NCBI GenBank assembly: GCA_903831545.1
Contig: CAIKYI010000313.1
Location: forward strand, 1-12,723
Direction: 5' to 3'
DNA length: 12,723 bases
Source of the DNA: an uncultured Methylobacter sp.
Lineage (GTDB): Bacteria > Pseudomonadota > Gammaproteobacteria > Methylococcales > Methylomonadaceae
The notes below the pieces were generated by a model, which did no database searches, was not told the DNA's origin, and saw nothing but the letters and a program-made list of their open reading frames with translations. Positions 7,281-12,723 of the stretch are shown here, piece after piece. Both the position numbers and the translations under genes were made by a program. Positions within the stretch are counted from its first letter, which is position 1. Every line of letters begins with the position of its first letter.

Positions 7281-7345
7281 CAAGGTTTAAGGATAAGTTT
7301 TTAGCTTAAAACCAAGGTTTAAGGATAAGTTTTTAGCTTAAAACC
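7281..7345. repeat. Two-copy 32-base tandem direct repeat
   Basis: Positions 7281-7312 and 7313-7344 are identical 32-base units, and one further base (7345) continues the period. Each unit contains GGTTTAAG near one end and CTTAAAAC at the other, so each copy can fold as an imperfect hairpin across the unit boundary. The block lies 11 bases past the smpB stop on its transcript and ahead of the isochorismatase-family gene. It may mark a processing or attenuation point, or be a recent slippage duplication. Confidence 0.8.
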
Positions 7346-7356
7346 TGGCACCCAAA

Positions 7357-7842
7357 TTAACCTTTTTTCAGGATACGACCTTTTTCGCGTTGCCAATCGC
7401 GGTCTTTTGAAGCAGCGCGTTTATCGTGCAACTGTTTTCCTTTGGCGAGGCCGATTTCCAGTTTGGCCCTGCCGTTTTTCCAGTACATTGATAACGGAAT
7501 CAAAGTGTAGCCTTTACGTTCGACCGATCCAATCAATTTGTTAAGTTCATGACGGTGCAGCAACAGTTTTTTGGCTCGTATGGAATCAGGATTAACATGA
7601 GTCGATGCGGATATCAGTGGTGAGATATGAGCGCCAGATAACCAGGCTTCCCCCCGTTTTATGACGACATAACTTTCTTTAAGCTGGATACGACCATCTC
7701 TGAGACTTTTAACCTCCCACCCCTGCAAAACAACTCCCGCTTCAAAGCGTTCCTCAATCGAATATTCATGAGTAGCCTGGCGATTAACGGCAATCTTGGC
7801 ATTTTGTTGCTTATCATTTTTCTTGGACTTTTTGTCGGCCAT
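7357..7842 (-). CDS. smpB: SsrA (tmRNA)-binding protein SmpB
   Basis: A 161-residue SmpB, the partner of tmRNA in rescuing stalled ribosomes and tagging unfinished proteins. Clear landmarks are [20 protein letters not shown], the stretch [60 protein letters not shown] split over [19 protein letters not shown], and [11 protein letters not shown]. The basic C-terminal tail, [20 protein letters not shown], is the part that enters the mRNA channel and forms a helix in the decoding site. Length is that of the family. No tmRNA gene is visible nearby. The gene diverges from the NSS transporter, with 156 bases between starts. In many gammaproteobacteria it diverges directly from ratA; here the transporter is interposed. 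No good Shine-Dalgarno sequence precedes the ATG. Confidence 0.97.
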   Translation of the reverse strand: MADKKSKKNDKQQNAKIAVNRQATHEYSIEERFEAGVVLQGWEVKSLRDGRIQLKESYVVIKRGEAWLSGAHISPLISASTHVNPDSIRAKKLLLHRHELNKLIGSVERKGYTLIPLSMYWKNGRAKLEIGLAKGKQLHDKRAASKDRDWQREKGRILKKG

Positions 7843-7939
7843 AAGTACGGGTTAAGATTTTTAAACTGACGGAAAGGAATAATTTTGTTATTTTACTCGA
7901 TATTACTAACTGATGTTATGCAATAACCGGAAAAGTTTT

Positions 7940-7964
7940 CACCACGAAACATGCATTCGTAGTG
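7940..7964. promoter_or_regulatory. Imperfect palindrome upstream of the NSS transporter gene
   Basis: CACCACGAA (7940-7948) and TTCGTAGTG (7956-7964) are inverted with one mismatch around a 7-base centre, about 35 bases before the transporter start and within the divergent smpB spacer. The size and spacing fit an operator for a dimeric regulator, but no regulator is recognisable and it may be incidental. Confidence 0.3.
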
Positions 7965-7998
7965 ATTTTATTATTATTGAGTTTTTACAGGCACACAA

Positions 7999-9360
7999 AT
8001 GACGGACACAAAAAAATCACAACATAGCCAATGGTCATCACGTTTCGCTTTTATTCTGGCTGCGACGGGTTCCGCAGTTGGCTTGGGTAATATCTGGAAG
8101 TTTCCTTATATTACCGGAGAAAATGGTGGTGGGGCCTTTGTGATTGTCTATTTACTCTGCGTATTACTGATCGGTATTCCAATCATGATGGCGGAAACCA
8201 TGCTAGGAAGGCGTAGCCGACAAAATCCGATTGAAACCATGAAGACCCTGGCTAAAGAAGCAGATGCTGACAGTAACTGGCATTATTTGGGCTGGCTGGG
8301 TGTGATTGCCGGGTTTTTAATCCTTTCTTATTACAGCGTCATCGCCGGCTGGGCTTCTGCTTATGTGTTAAAAGCCTTTACGGGAAGTTTTTTTAGTGCC
8401 GATGCCGCAGAGATTAAAAGCCTGTTTGACAGTTTTGTTGCCAGTCCGGTGCAGTTAATTTTCTGGCACAGTTTGTTTATGTTGGCGACCATGCTGATTG
8501 TGGTTCGCGGTGTTAATTCCGGTATTGAGCGAGCCGTGCGCTTTTTAATGCCCAGTTTGTTTGTGCTACTGATGCTGCTGGTTGCTTATGCGATGACTAC
8601 GGGTAGTTATGACCAGGGCATTAAGTTTTTATTTACCCCTGATTTCAGTAAGCTGACCGCAAATGGTGTGCTGACTGCCATGGGACACGCTTTTTTTACC
8701 TTGAGTATAGGCATGGGGGCGATTATGGTTTACGGATCTTATTTGCCCAAGGATGTGTCTATATCAAAAACTGTATTTTTAATCGCTGGTACCGATACGG
8801 TGGTAGCGCTGTTGGCAGGTATTGCCATTTTCCCGATCGTTTTTGCCAGTGGCCTTGAACCTGCCGCCGGACCAGGCTTGATCTTTCAAACTTTGCCAAT
8901 TGCTTTTGGCAATATGACGGGCGGCTGGTTATTTGGCATATTGTTTTTTGTGATGCTGGTGTTTGCAGCCTTATCCTCGAGTATTTCATTAATAGAACCA
9001 GCTGTGGCCTGGTTGGTTGAAAATAAAAATATGAGCAGAGAGCAAGCCTGTATCTGGTCGGGTTCAATCACCTGGCTACTTGGTTTTGGCACTATTTTTT
9101 CATTTAATATCTGGTCTGAATTAAAAATTTTTGATAGAACCATTTTTCACTTGCTGGATTATTTAACTGCAAATTTGATGTTGCCTATCGGCGGTTTTTG
9201 CATTGCCGTTTTTGCGGGTTGGATTATGAAGCATCAGCATACCGAACAGGAACTGGATATGCCTGACGCAATCAGTTATCAAGCCTGGAAGCTATTAATC
9301 TCCTATGTCGCCCCAGCGGCTGTATTTCTGGTTTTTTTGCATGTGATTGGAGTTCTCTAG
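7999..9360 (+). CDS. Sodium-dependent transporter, NSS/SNF family
   Basis: A 453-residue inner-membrane Na+-coupled symporter of the neurotransmitter:sodium symporter family, probably for an amino acid or related solute. TM1 contains the hallmark GSAVGLGNIWKFPY followed by NGGGAF (residues 24-47), which supplies sodium and substrate contacts. A second sodium-site stretch is FAALSSSISLIEP in TM8. The number of hydrophobic segments and the length suggest 11 TM helices, the bacterial form represented by Tyt1 and MhsT, rather than 12. Transported substrate cannot be told from sequence. The ATG 7999-8001 has AGG at 7989-7991, 7 bases upstream. Only two bases separate its TAG from the ratA start, so it heads an operon with ratA and rnfH. 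Confidence 0.93.
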   Translation: MTDTKKSQHSQWSSRFAFILAATGSAVGLGNIWKFPYITGENGGGAFVIVYLLCVLLIGIPIMMAETMLGRRSRQNPIETMKTLAKEADADSNWHYLGWLGVIAGFLILSYYSVIAGWASAYVLKAFTGSFFSADAAEIKSLFDSFVASPVQLIFWHSLFMLATMLIVVRGVNSGIERAVRFLMPSLFVLLMLLVAYAMTTGSYDQGIKFLFTPDFSKLTANGVLTAMGHAFFTLSIGMGAIMVYGSYLPKDVSISKTVFLIAGTDTVVALLAGIAIFPIVFASGLEPAAGPGLIFQTLPIAFGNMTGGWLFGILFFVMLVFAALSSSISLIEPAVAWLVENKNMSREQACIWSGSITWLLGFGTIFSFNIWSELKIFDRTIFHLLDYLTANLMLPIGGFCIAVFAGWIMKHQHTEQELDMPDAISYQAWKLLISYVAPAAVFLVFLHVIGVL

Positions 9361-9362
9361 GC

Positions 9363-9794
9363 ATGACCGTTATTCAAAAAAGTGCGCTGGTCAAATTTTC
9401 TGCGCAGCAAATGTTTGATTTGGTTAACGACGTCGAAGCCTATCCAAAGTTTTTGCCCTGGTGTGGCGGTAGTCGCATTATCAAACGTGAAGAGGATTTT
9501 TTTGAAGCCGAGCTACTGATTTCAAAAGGTGGTTTTAAAAAGTGCTTCTCGACGCGAAACAGGATTGACTCAGGGCATTGCATGACAATTTCATTGTTAA
9601 ACGGTCCGTTTACCTCTCTGGAAGGCAAGTGGAACTTTATCGCATTACGTGAGGACGCCAGCAAAATATCGCTGGATCTGGAATTTGAAATGTCAGGCAA
9701 ATTGGCAAGTCTGGCGTTTGGCGCCGTTTTTCATCAAATCTGCAATACCATGGTTAGCTCCTTTACCTCGCGAGCCAAAGAAATTTATGGTTGA
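9363..9794 (+). CDS. ratA: RatA/Coq10-like START-domain protein
   Basis: A 143-residue single-domain protein of the START-like polyketide cyclase/Coq10 group, matching gammaproteobacterial RatA (YfjG). The N-terminus IQKSALVKFSAQQMFDLVNDVEAYPKFLPWCGGS (here noted as VKFSAQQMFDLVNDVEAYP then KFLPWCGGS) is the family signature, and the C-terminal helix FGAVFHQICNTMVSSFTSRA closes the lipid-binding cavity. In E. coli RatA was reported to bind the 50S subunit and block 70S assembly; its eukaryotic relatives bind coenzyme Q for respiration, so a ubiquinone-related role is equally plausible. It lies two bases after the transporter stop and overlaps rnfH by eight bases. The ratA-rnfH pairing is the standard gammaproteobacterial arrangement and supports both calls. 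Confidence 0.93.
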   Translation: MTVIQKSALVKFSAQQMFDLVNDVEAYPKFLPWCGGSRIIKREEDFFEAELLISKGGFKKCFSTRNRIDSGHCMTISLLNGPFTSLEGKWNFIALREDASKISLDLEFEMSGKLASLAFGAVFHQICNTMVSSFTSRAKEIYG

Positions 9795-10056
9795 GCTTGA
9801 AGTTGCCTATGCCAAACCCGAAGAACAAGTGCTAGTTGTGTTGGCCATGCCGGTGGGCACAACCGTTAAAGAGGCTATACACGCTTCCGGGTTGTTACTG
9901 CGTTTTCCTGAGCTTGGCAAAACAGAATTGAAGACCGGCATTTATGGGGTAGCGTGCAAACTGGATCAGCCGGTTAAAACGGGCGATCGGATTGAAATCT
10001 ATCGCCCTTTGTTTCATGACCCTAAAGAAGCGCGTCGGCAAAGAGCGATACGATGA
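9787..10056 (+). CDS. rnfH: RnfH family ubiquitin-like protein
   Basis: An 89-residue beta-grasp protein of the RnfH family. It starts VELEVAYAKPEEQVLVVLAM, has GTTVKEAIHASGLL, GIYGVACKLDQPVKTGDRIE and ends with the hallmark IEIYRPLFHDPKEARRQRA. The chosen start is ATG 9787-9789, which overlaps the last eight bases of ratA; the same frame is open further upstream to 9649, but that part lies inside ratA and does not resemble RnfH. Despite the name, its role is not established; it co-occurs with ratA and, in some genomes, with Rnf electron-transport genes, none of which are visible here. It is the last gene of the plus-strand operon, 23 bases short of the convergent corA-type gene. Confidence 0.93.
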   Translation: MVELEVAYAKPEEQVLVVLAMPVGTTVKEAIHASGLLLRFPELGKTELKTGIYGVACKLDQPVKTGDRIEIYRPLFHDPKEARRQRAIR

Positions 10057-10079
10057 TTTTTTGTCTGAACCGATAAACT

Positions 10080-11381
10080 TTACCGTGACAATCTACGTGT
10101 TACGGTCGGCAAACTTTTTATCTTGCGGTTCTCGAAAAAACGCAAACCTACAAAAGTGGCCCAGCCTACAATTATTAATCCTACGGTGAAAAAACTGTAA
10201 GCGACTGGCCAGGGAATTTCTTTGGTCATCATTGAATATTCGGACATGCCACCAATGCCTGCCAGGACATTAAGCGGCATAAAAACGACGCTTAGCACTG
10301 TTAATTGTTTCATCACTTTATTCTGGTTGATATTAACAAAACCAACGATCGCATCCATCAGAAAGTTGATTTTGTTGAACAGGAATGCCGTGTGACCGTC
10401 CAGGGACTCGATGTCACGTAAAATTTCCCGAACGTTTTCATGTTGACCATCAGACAGAAATTTTCCCCGCATCAGAAATGACAAGGCACGCCTTGTATCC
10501 AGAAGATTTCGGCGAATACGTCCGTTAAGATCCTCTTCTCCGGCAATAGCGGCAAGAATCATCGCTAATTCCTGATCGGTCATGTTGGAACCGTAAACCT
10601 GTTTACCTACGGCTTCCAGTTCTGTATAAACGGCTTCCAGCGCATTGGCGCAATACTCCACATCAGCGGAGTAAAGATCAAGCAACACATCCTTGGCTTC
10701 AGTGACATAGCCGGATTCGGCTCGGGCGCGTAAACGCTGTAAATGAAACACCGGCAGTTCTTCGCTTCTAATTGAAAACAAAGTTTCCTTGTTCAGGATA
10801 AAGGCAACCGGCACGTTGTGCGAGTCATCTTCCCGGTCAAGCAGAAAGTCGGAATGTAAATGAACGTCGCCATTGTCCTCTACATAAAAACGGGCGCTGG
10901 ACTCAAGATCGGTAAGGTCCCTTGGATTAGGTAGTTTTACGTCGAATATTTCATTTGCCCAGGCAAGATGTTCATCTTCCGGCATCACCAGATCAATCCA
11001 GACCGGTTTGGCTTTTGCCAAGTCTTCCCGTGTTTCTATGACGATTTGCCTCAGGCAGCCTTCGTGTAGATCAAAGACTCGGCTCATCATGCTTCGGGTA
11101 ACCGGTTTTACTTGAGTTACCAGTTCTACACGGACGTCGTCTGAAATTTCCAGAAGAATTTCTTCTTTCTGTTCATCGGGAATCAGTTTCCAGATAATTT
11201 GCAAATCATCGTCTGACAAAGCTTCAAGGATACGCGCGATAGGTTCAGCACCCAGTTGATGTAGTAGTCTTCGTAATTCGGTTAAATTTTGTTTATGCAC
11301 CAGGTCTTCAACTAACTTATGTCTTGCAAGCAAGTTCTTTACATCAGAAAGGTGATCTTGGCTATTATCAAAGTCGGTCAT
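10080..11381 (-). CDS. CorA-family divalent cation transporter with MgtE-N-like N-terminus
   Basis: A 433-residue protein. Residues about 20-92 (KLVEDLVHKQNLTELRRLL, then EPIARILEALSDDDL and KEEILLEISDDVRVEL) form repeated short helices resembling the cytoplasmic N domain of MgtE. A CorA-type cytoplasmic region follows, and two C-terminal membrane helices: one ending in VFMPLNVLAGIGGMS (to about 380) and one at about 390-413 (PWPVAYSFFTVGLIIVGW). The selectivity-filter motif of classical CorA, GMN, here reads GMS at 378-380 in GIGGMSEYSMM; I recall this variant from other proteobacterial sequences, so it may mark a subfamily rather than damage. Mg2+ is the likely ion but Zn2+, Co2+ or Ni2+, or efflux, cannot be excluded. 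The start ATG 11379-11381 lacks an obvious Shine-Dalgarno sequence. It converges on rnfH. Confidence 0.88.
   Translation of the reverse strand: MTDFDNSQDHLSDVKNLLARHKLVEDLVHKQNLTELRRLLHQLGAEPIARILEALSDDDLQIIWKLIPDEQKEEILLEISDDVRVELVTQVKPVTRSMMSRVFDLHEGCLRQIVIETREDLAKAKPVWIDLVMPEDEHLAWANEIFDVKLPNPRDLTDLESSARFYVEDNGDVHLHSDFLLDREDDSHNVPVAFILNKETLFSIRSEELPVFHLQRLRARAESGYVTEAKDVLLDLYSADVEYCANALEAVYTELEAVGKQVYGSNMTDQELAMILAAIAGEEDLNGRIRRNLLDTRRALSFLMRGKFLSDGQHENVREILRDIESLDGHTAFLFNKINFLMDAIVGFVNINQNKVMKQLTVLSVVFMPLNVLAGIGGMSEYSMMTKEIPWPVAYSFFTVGLIIVGWATFVGLRFFENRKIKSLPTVTRRLSR
10082..10118 (+). terminator. Possible terminator hairpin after rnfH
   Basis: ACCGTGACA (10082-10090) and TGTTACGGT (10098-10106) pair with one mismatch around a 7-base loop. 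CTTTTTA follows after a short gap, ending near 10118. It lies 26 bases beyond the rnfH stop, inside the 3' coding end of the convergent gene, a usual place for a terminator shared by abutting genes. The distance between stem and T run is somewhat long, so this is tentative. Confidence 0.35.
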
Positions 11382-11865
11382 TGAATTTATTTTTTGTAAT
11401 AAGCTGTGTCAGATAGGGTTAAAGTTTAGTTTTGCCTTGGTGCTAATGCAACTAAAGCAGAGAAAAAATTAAAATCATGGGTTTGGATTTACATGATCAA
11501 GGTTTGAAAAGCTGTAAAACCCGGCTAAAAATAACGGCAAGGCTTTAGGGATTTTATTACAAGCAAAGGGCGTAGCTGGATTTTAAATAACACAAAAATC
11601 CATAATAAAGCTCATTTATACCCTAACAGGTTTCAGATTAATGCTTTATAAATTTTTATAAATGACATTAATGATAAAAAAATAACGTATAAATATATCA
11701 TTAACAGTGGTTCTAAAATAAGAGAAAATTGTTTGGATTGCTGATCATAATGCCCCTATATCTCTTGTAATTTGTAAGTATAATTTGATGGCAGTAGAAA
11801 GGGTTAATATATAGTTGATATGTTGCTTTAAAAGTTTTACACTGGATTTTTTACTGGAGATAAAC
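11382..11865. other. AT-rich gene-free region between the CorA-type and HTH genes
   Basis: These 484 bases hold no convincing gene on either strand; the longest start-to-stop stretches are about 20 codons and lack ribosome-binding sites. Base content drops to strongly AT-rich from about 11580 onward. The region must contain the promoters of both divergent flanking genes. TATAAT occurs at 11779-11784 on the HTH-gene side, without a good -35 partner at 16-18 bases. The main visible structure is the palindrome pair at 11637-11704, listed separately. Confidence 0.6.
11637..11704. repeat. Nested AT-rich palindromes upstream of the HTH gene
   Basis: Two inverted repeats share an arm. ATTAATG (11637-11643) pairs with CATTAAT (11666-11672), enclosing two copies of the self-complementary TTTATAAA (11645-11652 and 11655-11662). 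TTAATGATA (11668-11676) pairs perfectly with TATCATTAA (11696-11704) over 19 bases of spacer. Because CATTAATGATA belongs to both, only one can form at a time. This may be an operator region or AT-rich structural DNA; in AT-rich sequence some of this is expected by chance. Confidence 0.5.
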
Positions 11866-12237
11866 ATGAATGATACGTCAAAAAAGTTAGTTAAAAGATT
11901 AACTGAAGAAGAAAAATCAGGCATTAACCAAATGCTTTTAGATAGAAAGCCACATAAAGAAATTATGCAGAAGTATCATGTTAGTGGTGGCACTGTTAGT
12001 AATATGGTTAAAAAATTATCTTTAAGAGTTTTAAAATCCAATGACCATAAAGACTCAAAGAATGTAGCTGCGCTTAAAGAATCATTAATAGCAGTAAGAA
12101 ACCGTAAAATTTTAGTTGAGGAAATGTTAACTGGAAGTCTGAAACAAGAACTTGAACAACTCACTTTTGCAGAGGAAAATCTTGAAAAAACAATTGATTC
12201 AATTATTCAGCTGGAAGCTTACACTAAAAACAAATAA
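11866..12237 (+). CDS. Small HTH and coiled-coil protein of unknown function
   Basis: A 123-residue protein that I cannot place in a named family. The start ATG 11866-11868 has GGAG at 11856-11859; an in-frame TTG at 11815 would add 17 residues but has no such site. Residues about 11-48 (LTEEEKSGINQMLLDRKPHK, then EIMQKYHVSGGTVSNMVKKL) look like a helix-turn-helix of the resolvase/transposase-like type, where a short helix, the turn VSGG and a recognition helix TVSNMVKKL follow each other. The rest, from about 62, is a charged, leucine-rich helix likely to form a coiled coil (LKQELEQLTFAEENLEKTID), suitable for dimerisation. It is lysine-rich, and its DNA is more AT-rich than the conserved genes to the left, which may mean later acquisition. 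A DNA-binding regulator of itself or of the secreted gene downstream is a guess. Confidence 0.7.
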   Translation: MNDTSKKLVKRLTEEEKSGINQMLLDRKPHKEIMQKYHVSGGTVSNMVKKLSLRVLKSNDHKDSKNVAALKESLIAVRNRKILVEEMLTGSLKQELEQLTFAEENLEKTIDSIIQLEAYTKNK

Positions 12238-12256
12238 TCTTGTAAGGGAGGATGGT

Positions 12257-12270
12257 TCTGGAAATCCAGA
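12257..12270. repeat. Perfect short inverted repeat
   Basis: TCTGGA (12257-12262) and TCCAGA (12265-12270) are perfectly inverted around AA, 20 bases past the HTH gene stop. No T tract follows, so it is not a standard terminator; it could be a small operator or mRNA hairpin. Confidence 0.3.
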
Positions 12271-12346
12271 CTGACATATCGAATTTAAATATAAAAGCCC
12301 TACCTCCACAGCAAAGCTCCTGTAAACCCAAACAATGAGGCATAAA

Positions 12347-12723
12347 ATGAGAAAATATATCTATTTTTGGTTTTTTGTATTAATGACTGTTAATGATCAT
12401 TCTTGGGCTTATGGGAGCAGTAGCAGTTCTAAAGCCTGTGCCAAACCAGAGTTTAATCATTTTATCCCAACTGAAAATGCGACTGTTGCTGCCGGCTCGG
12501 ATTTTTCTTTTTTTGCCTCTGCAAATTCATATCCCAATACCATTAAAGTTATCGTAAAAGATTTACCTGTAACAGTTAAAGTTACACCAAGAAATGATGG
12601 TGTATTTCAGGTAACAGGTACACTTCCAGTATCGTTAAAAGAAGTTTACGCCAGAATTGTAATTACAGCTAATGCACAGAATAATTGTATAGGCGAGGGC
12701 GGTTGGTTAATAAAAATTTCAGA
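12347..12723 (+). CDS. Secreted protein of unknown function, C-terminus outside the window
   Basis: The start ATG 12347-12349 follows GAGG (12337-12340) with six bases between, and the frame is open to the right edge, giving 125 residues so far. It begins with a typical export signal, MRKYIYFWFFVLMTVNDHSW then A-Y-G, with a probable cleavage after A21. A short serine run (SSSSSK) follows. The mature part is rich in beta-strand-like stretches (TIKVIVKDLPVTVKVTP, VFQVTGTLPVSLKEVYARIV), suggesting an Ig-like or similar sandwich fold. Two cysteines, C31 and C114, could form a disulphide bond, in line with periplasmic or extracellular location. No lipobox is seen at the cleavage site. I recognise no named family. 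It lies 109 bases after the HTH gene on the same strand. Confidence 0.7.
   Translation, partial: MRKYIYFWFFVLMTVNDHSWAYGSSSSSKACAKPEFNHFIPTENATVAAGSDFSFFASANSYPNTIKVIVKDLPVTVKVTPRNDGVFQVTGTLPVSLKEVYARIVITANAQNNCIGEGGWLIKIS

Noticed and set aside
7843..7998. A tmRNA (ssrA) gene next to smpB
   Set aside because: The spacer is 156 bases, too short for tmRNA, and shows no tRNA-like ends; no ssrA-like sequence was seen elsewhere in the window.
9649..9786. 46-codon upstream extension of the rnfH frame
   Set aside because: It lies within ratA, and RnfH family similarity starts at MVELEVAY (9787).
9363..10056. ratA-rnfH as a toxin-antitoxin system
   Set aside because: RatA was once named as a toxin, but RnfH is not shown to be its antitoxin and both look like conserved housekeeping genes; Coq10-like function is at least as likely.
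11477..11548. Short frame beginning at ATG in the gene-free region
   Set aside because: About 23 codons without a ribosome-binding site and with no recognisable feature.
11815..11865. TTG start for the HTH gene at 11815
   Set aside because: ATG 11866 has a well-spaced GGAG and the extra 17 residues look like non-coding translation.

Overview
The window reads as a stretch of ordinary gammaproteobacterial chromosome with an AT-rich, less familiar right edge. YbiT, YaeQ, PpnP, SmpB, RatA and RnfH homologues, and the divergent smpB / ratA-rnfH arrangement, point to Gammaproteobacteria. The dispersed GGAT-type intergenic repeat and the overall flavour suggest a methanotroph-like lineage (Methylococcales), but no methane or methanol gene is present, so that placement is inference.

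Layout. Positions 1-216 hold the tail of a membrane protein, followed by a calcineurin-like phosphoesterase (394-1077, +). A 276-base spacer with a degenerate repeat and a long inverted repeat separates it from a run of minus-strand genes: the ABC-F ATPase ybiT (1354-2943), yaeQ (3060-3596), a NYN-domain putative nuclease (3656-4129) and ppnP (4134-4445). A second minus-strand set runs from smpB (7357-7842) through an isochorismatase-family hydrolase (6664-7230), a HopJ-family protein (6287-6640) and an FAD-dependent oxidoreductase (5228-6214, apparently frameshifted near its 3' end) to an MnmM/YtqB-like methyltransferase (4599-5174). On the plus strand, diverging from smpB, are an NSS-family Na+ symporter (7999-9360), ratA (9363-9794) and rnfH (9787-10056), tightly packed. 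A CorA-type transporter with an MgtE-N-like front end (10080-11381, -) converges on rnfH. After a 484-base AT-rich gene-free stretch with nested palindromes come a small HTH plus coiled-coil protein (11866-12237, +) and the start of a secreted protein (12347 to the window edge).

Working together. The most interesting pair is the oxidoreductase and the MnmM-like methyltransferase. MnmC of enterobacteria is one bifunctional enzyme: an FAD/DAO-type domain converts cmnm5(s2)U34 to nm5(s2)U34 in tRNA, and a methyltransferase domain makes mnm5(s2)U34. Here a DAO-family oxidoreductase and a methyltransferase of the MnmM family are neighbouring genes, and correcting a single-base frameshift makes them overlap by 23 bases. 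This looks like a split, non-homologous substitute for MnmC. SmpB, RatA, the YbiT ABC-F protein and this pair all touch translation or the ribosome, but there is no sign that they form one system. I see no CRISPR array, prophage, transposase, tRNA, rRNA or ssrA gene.
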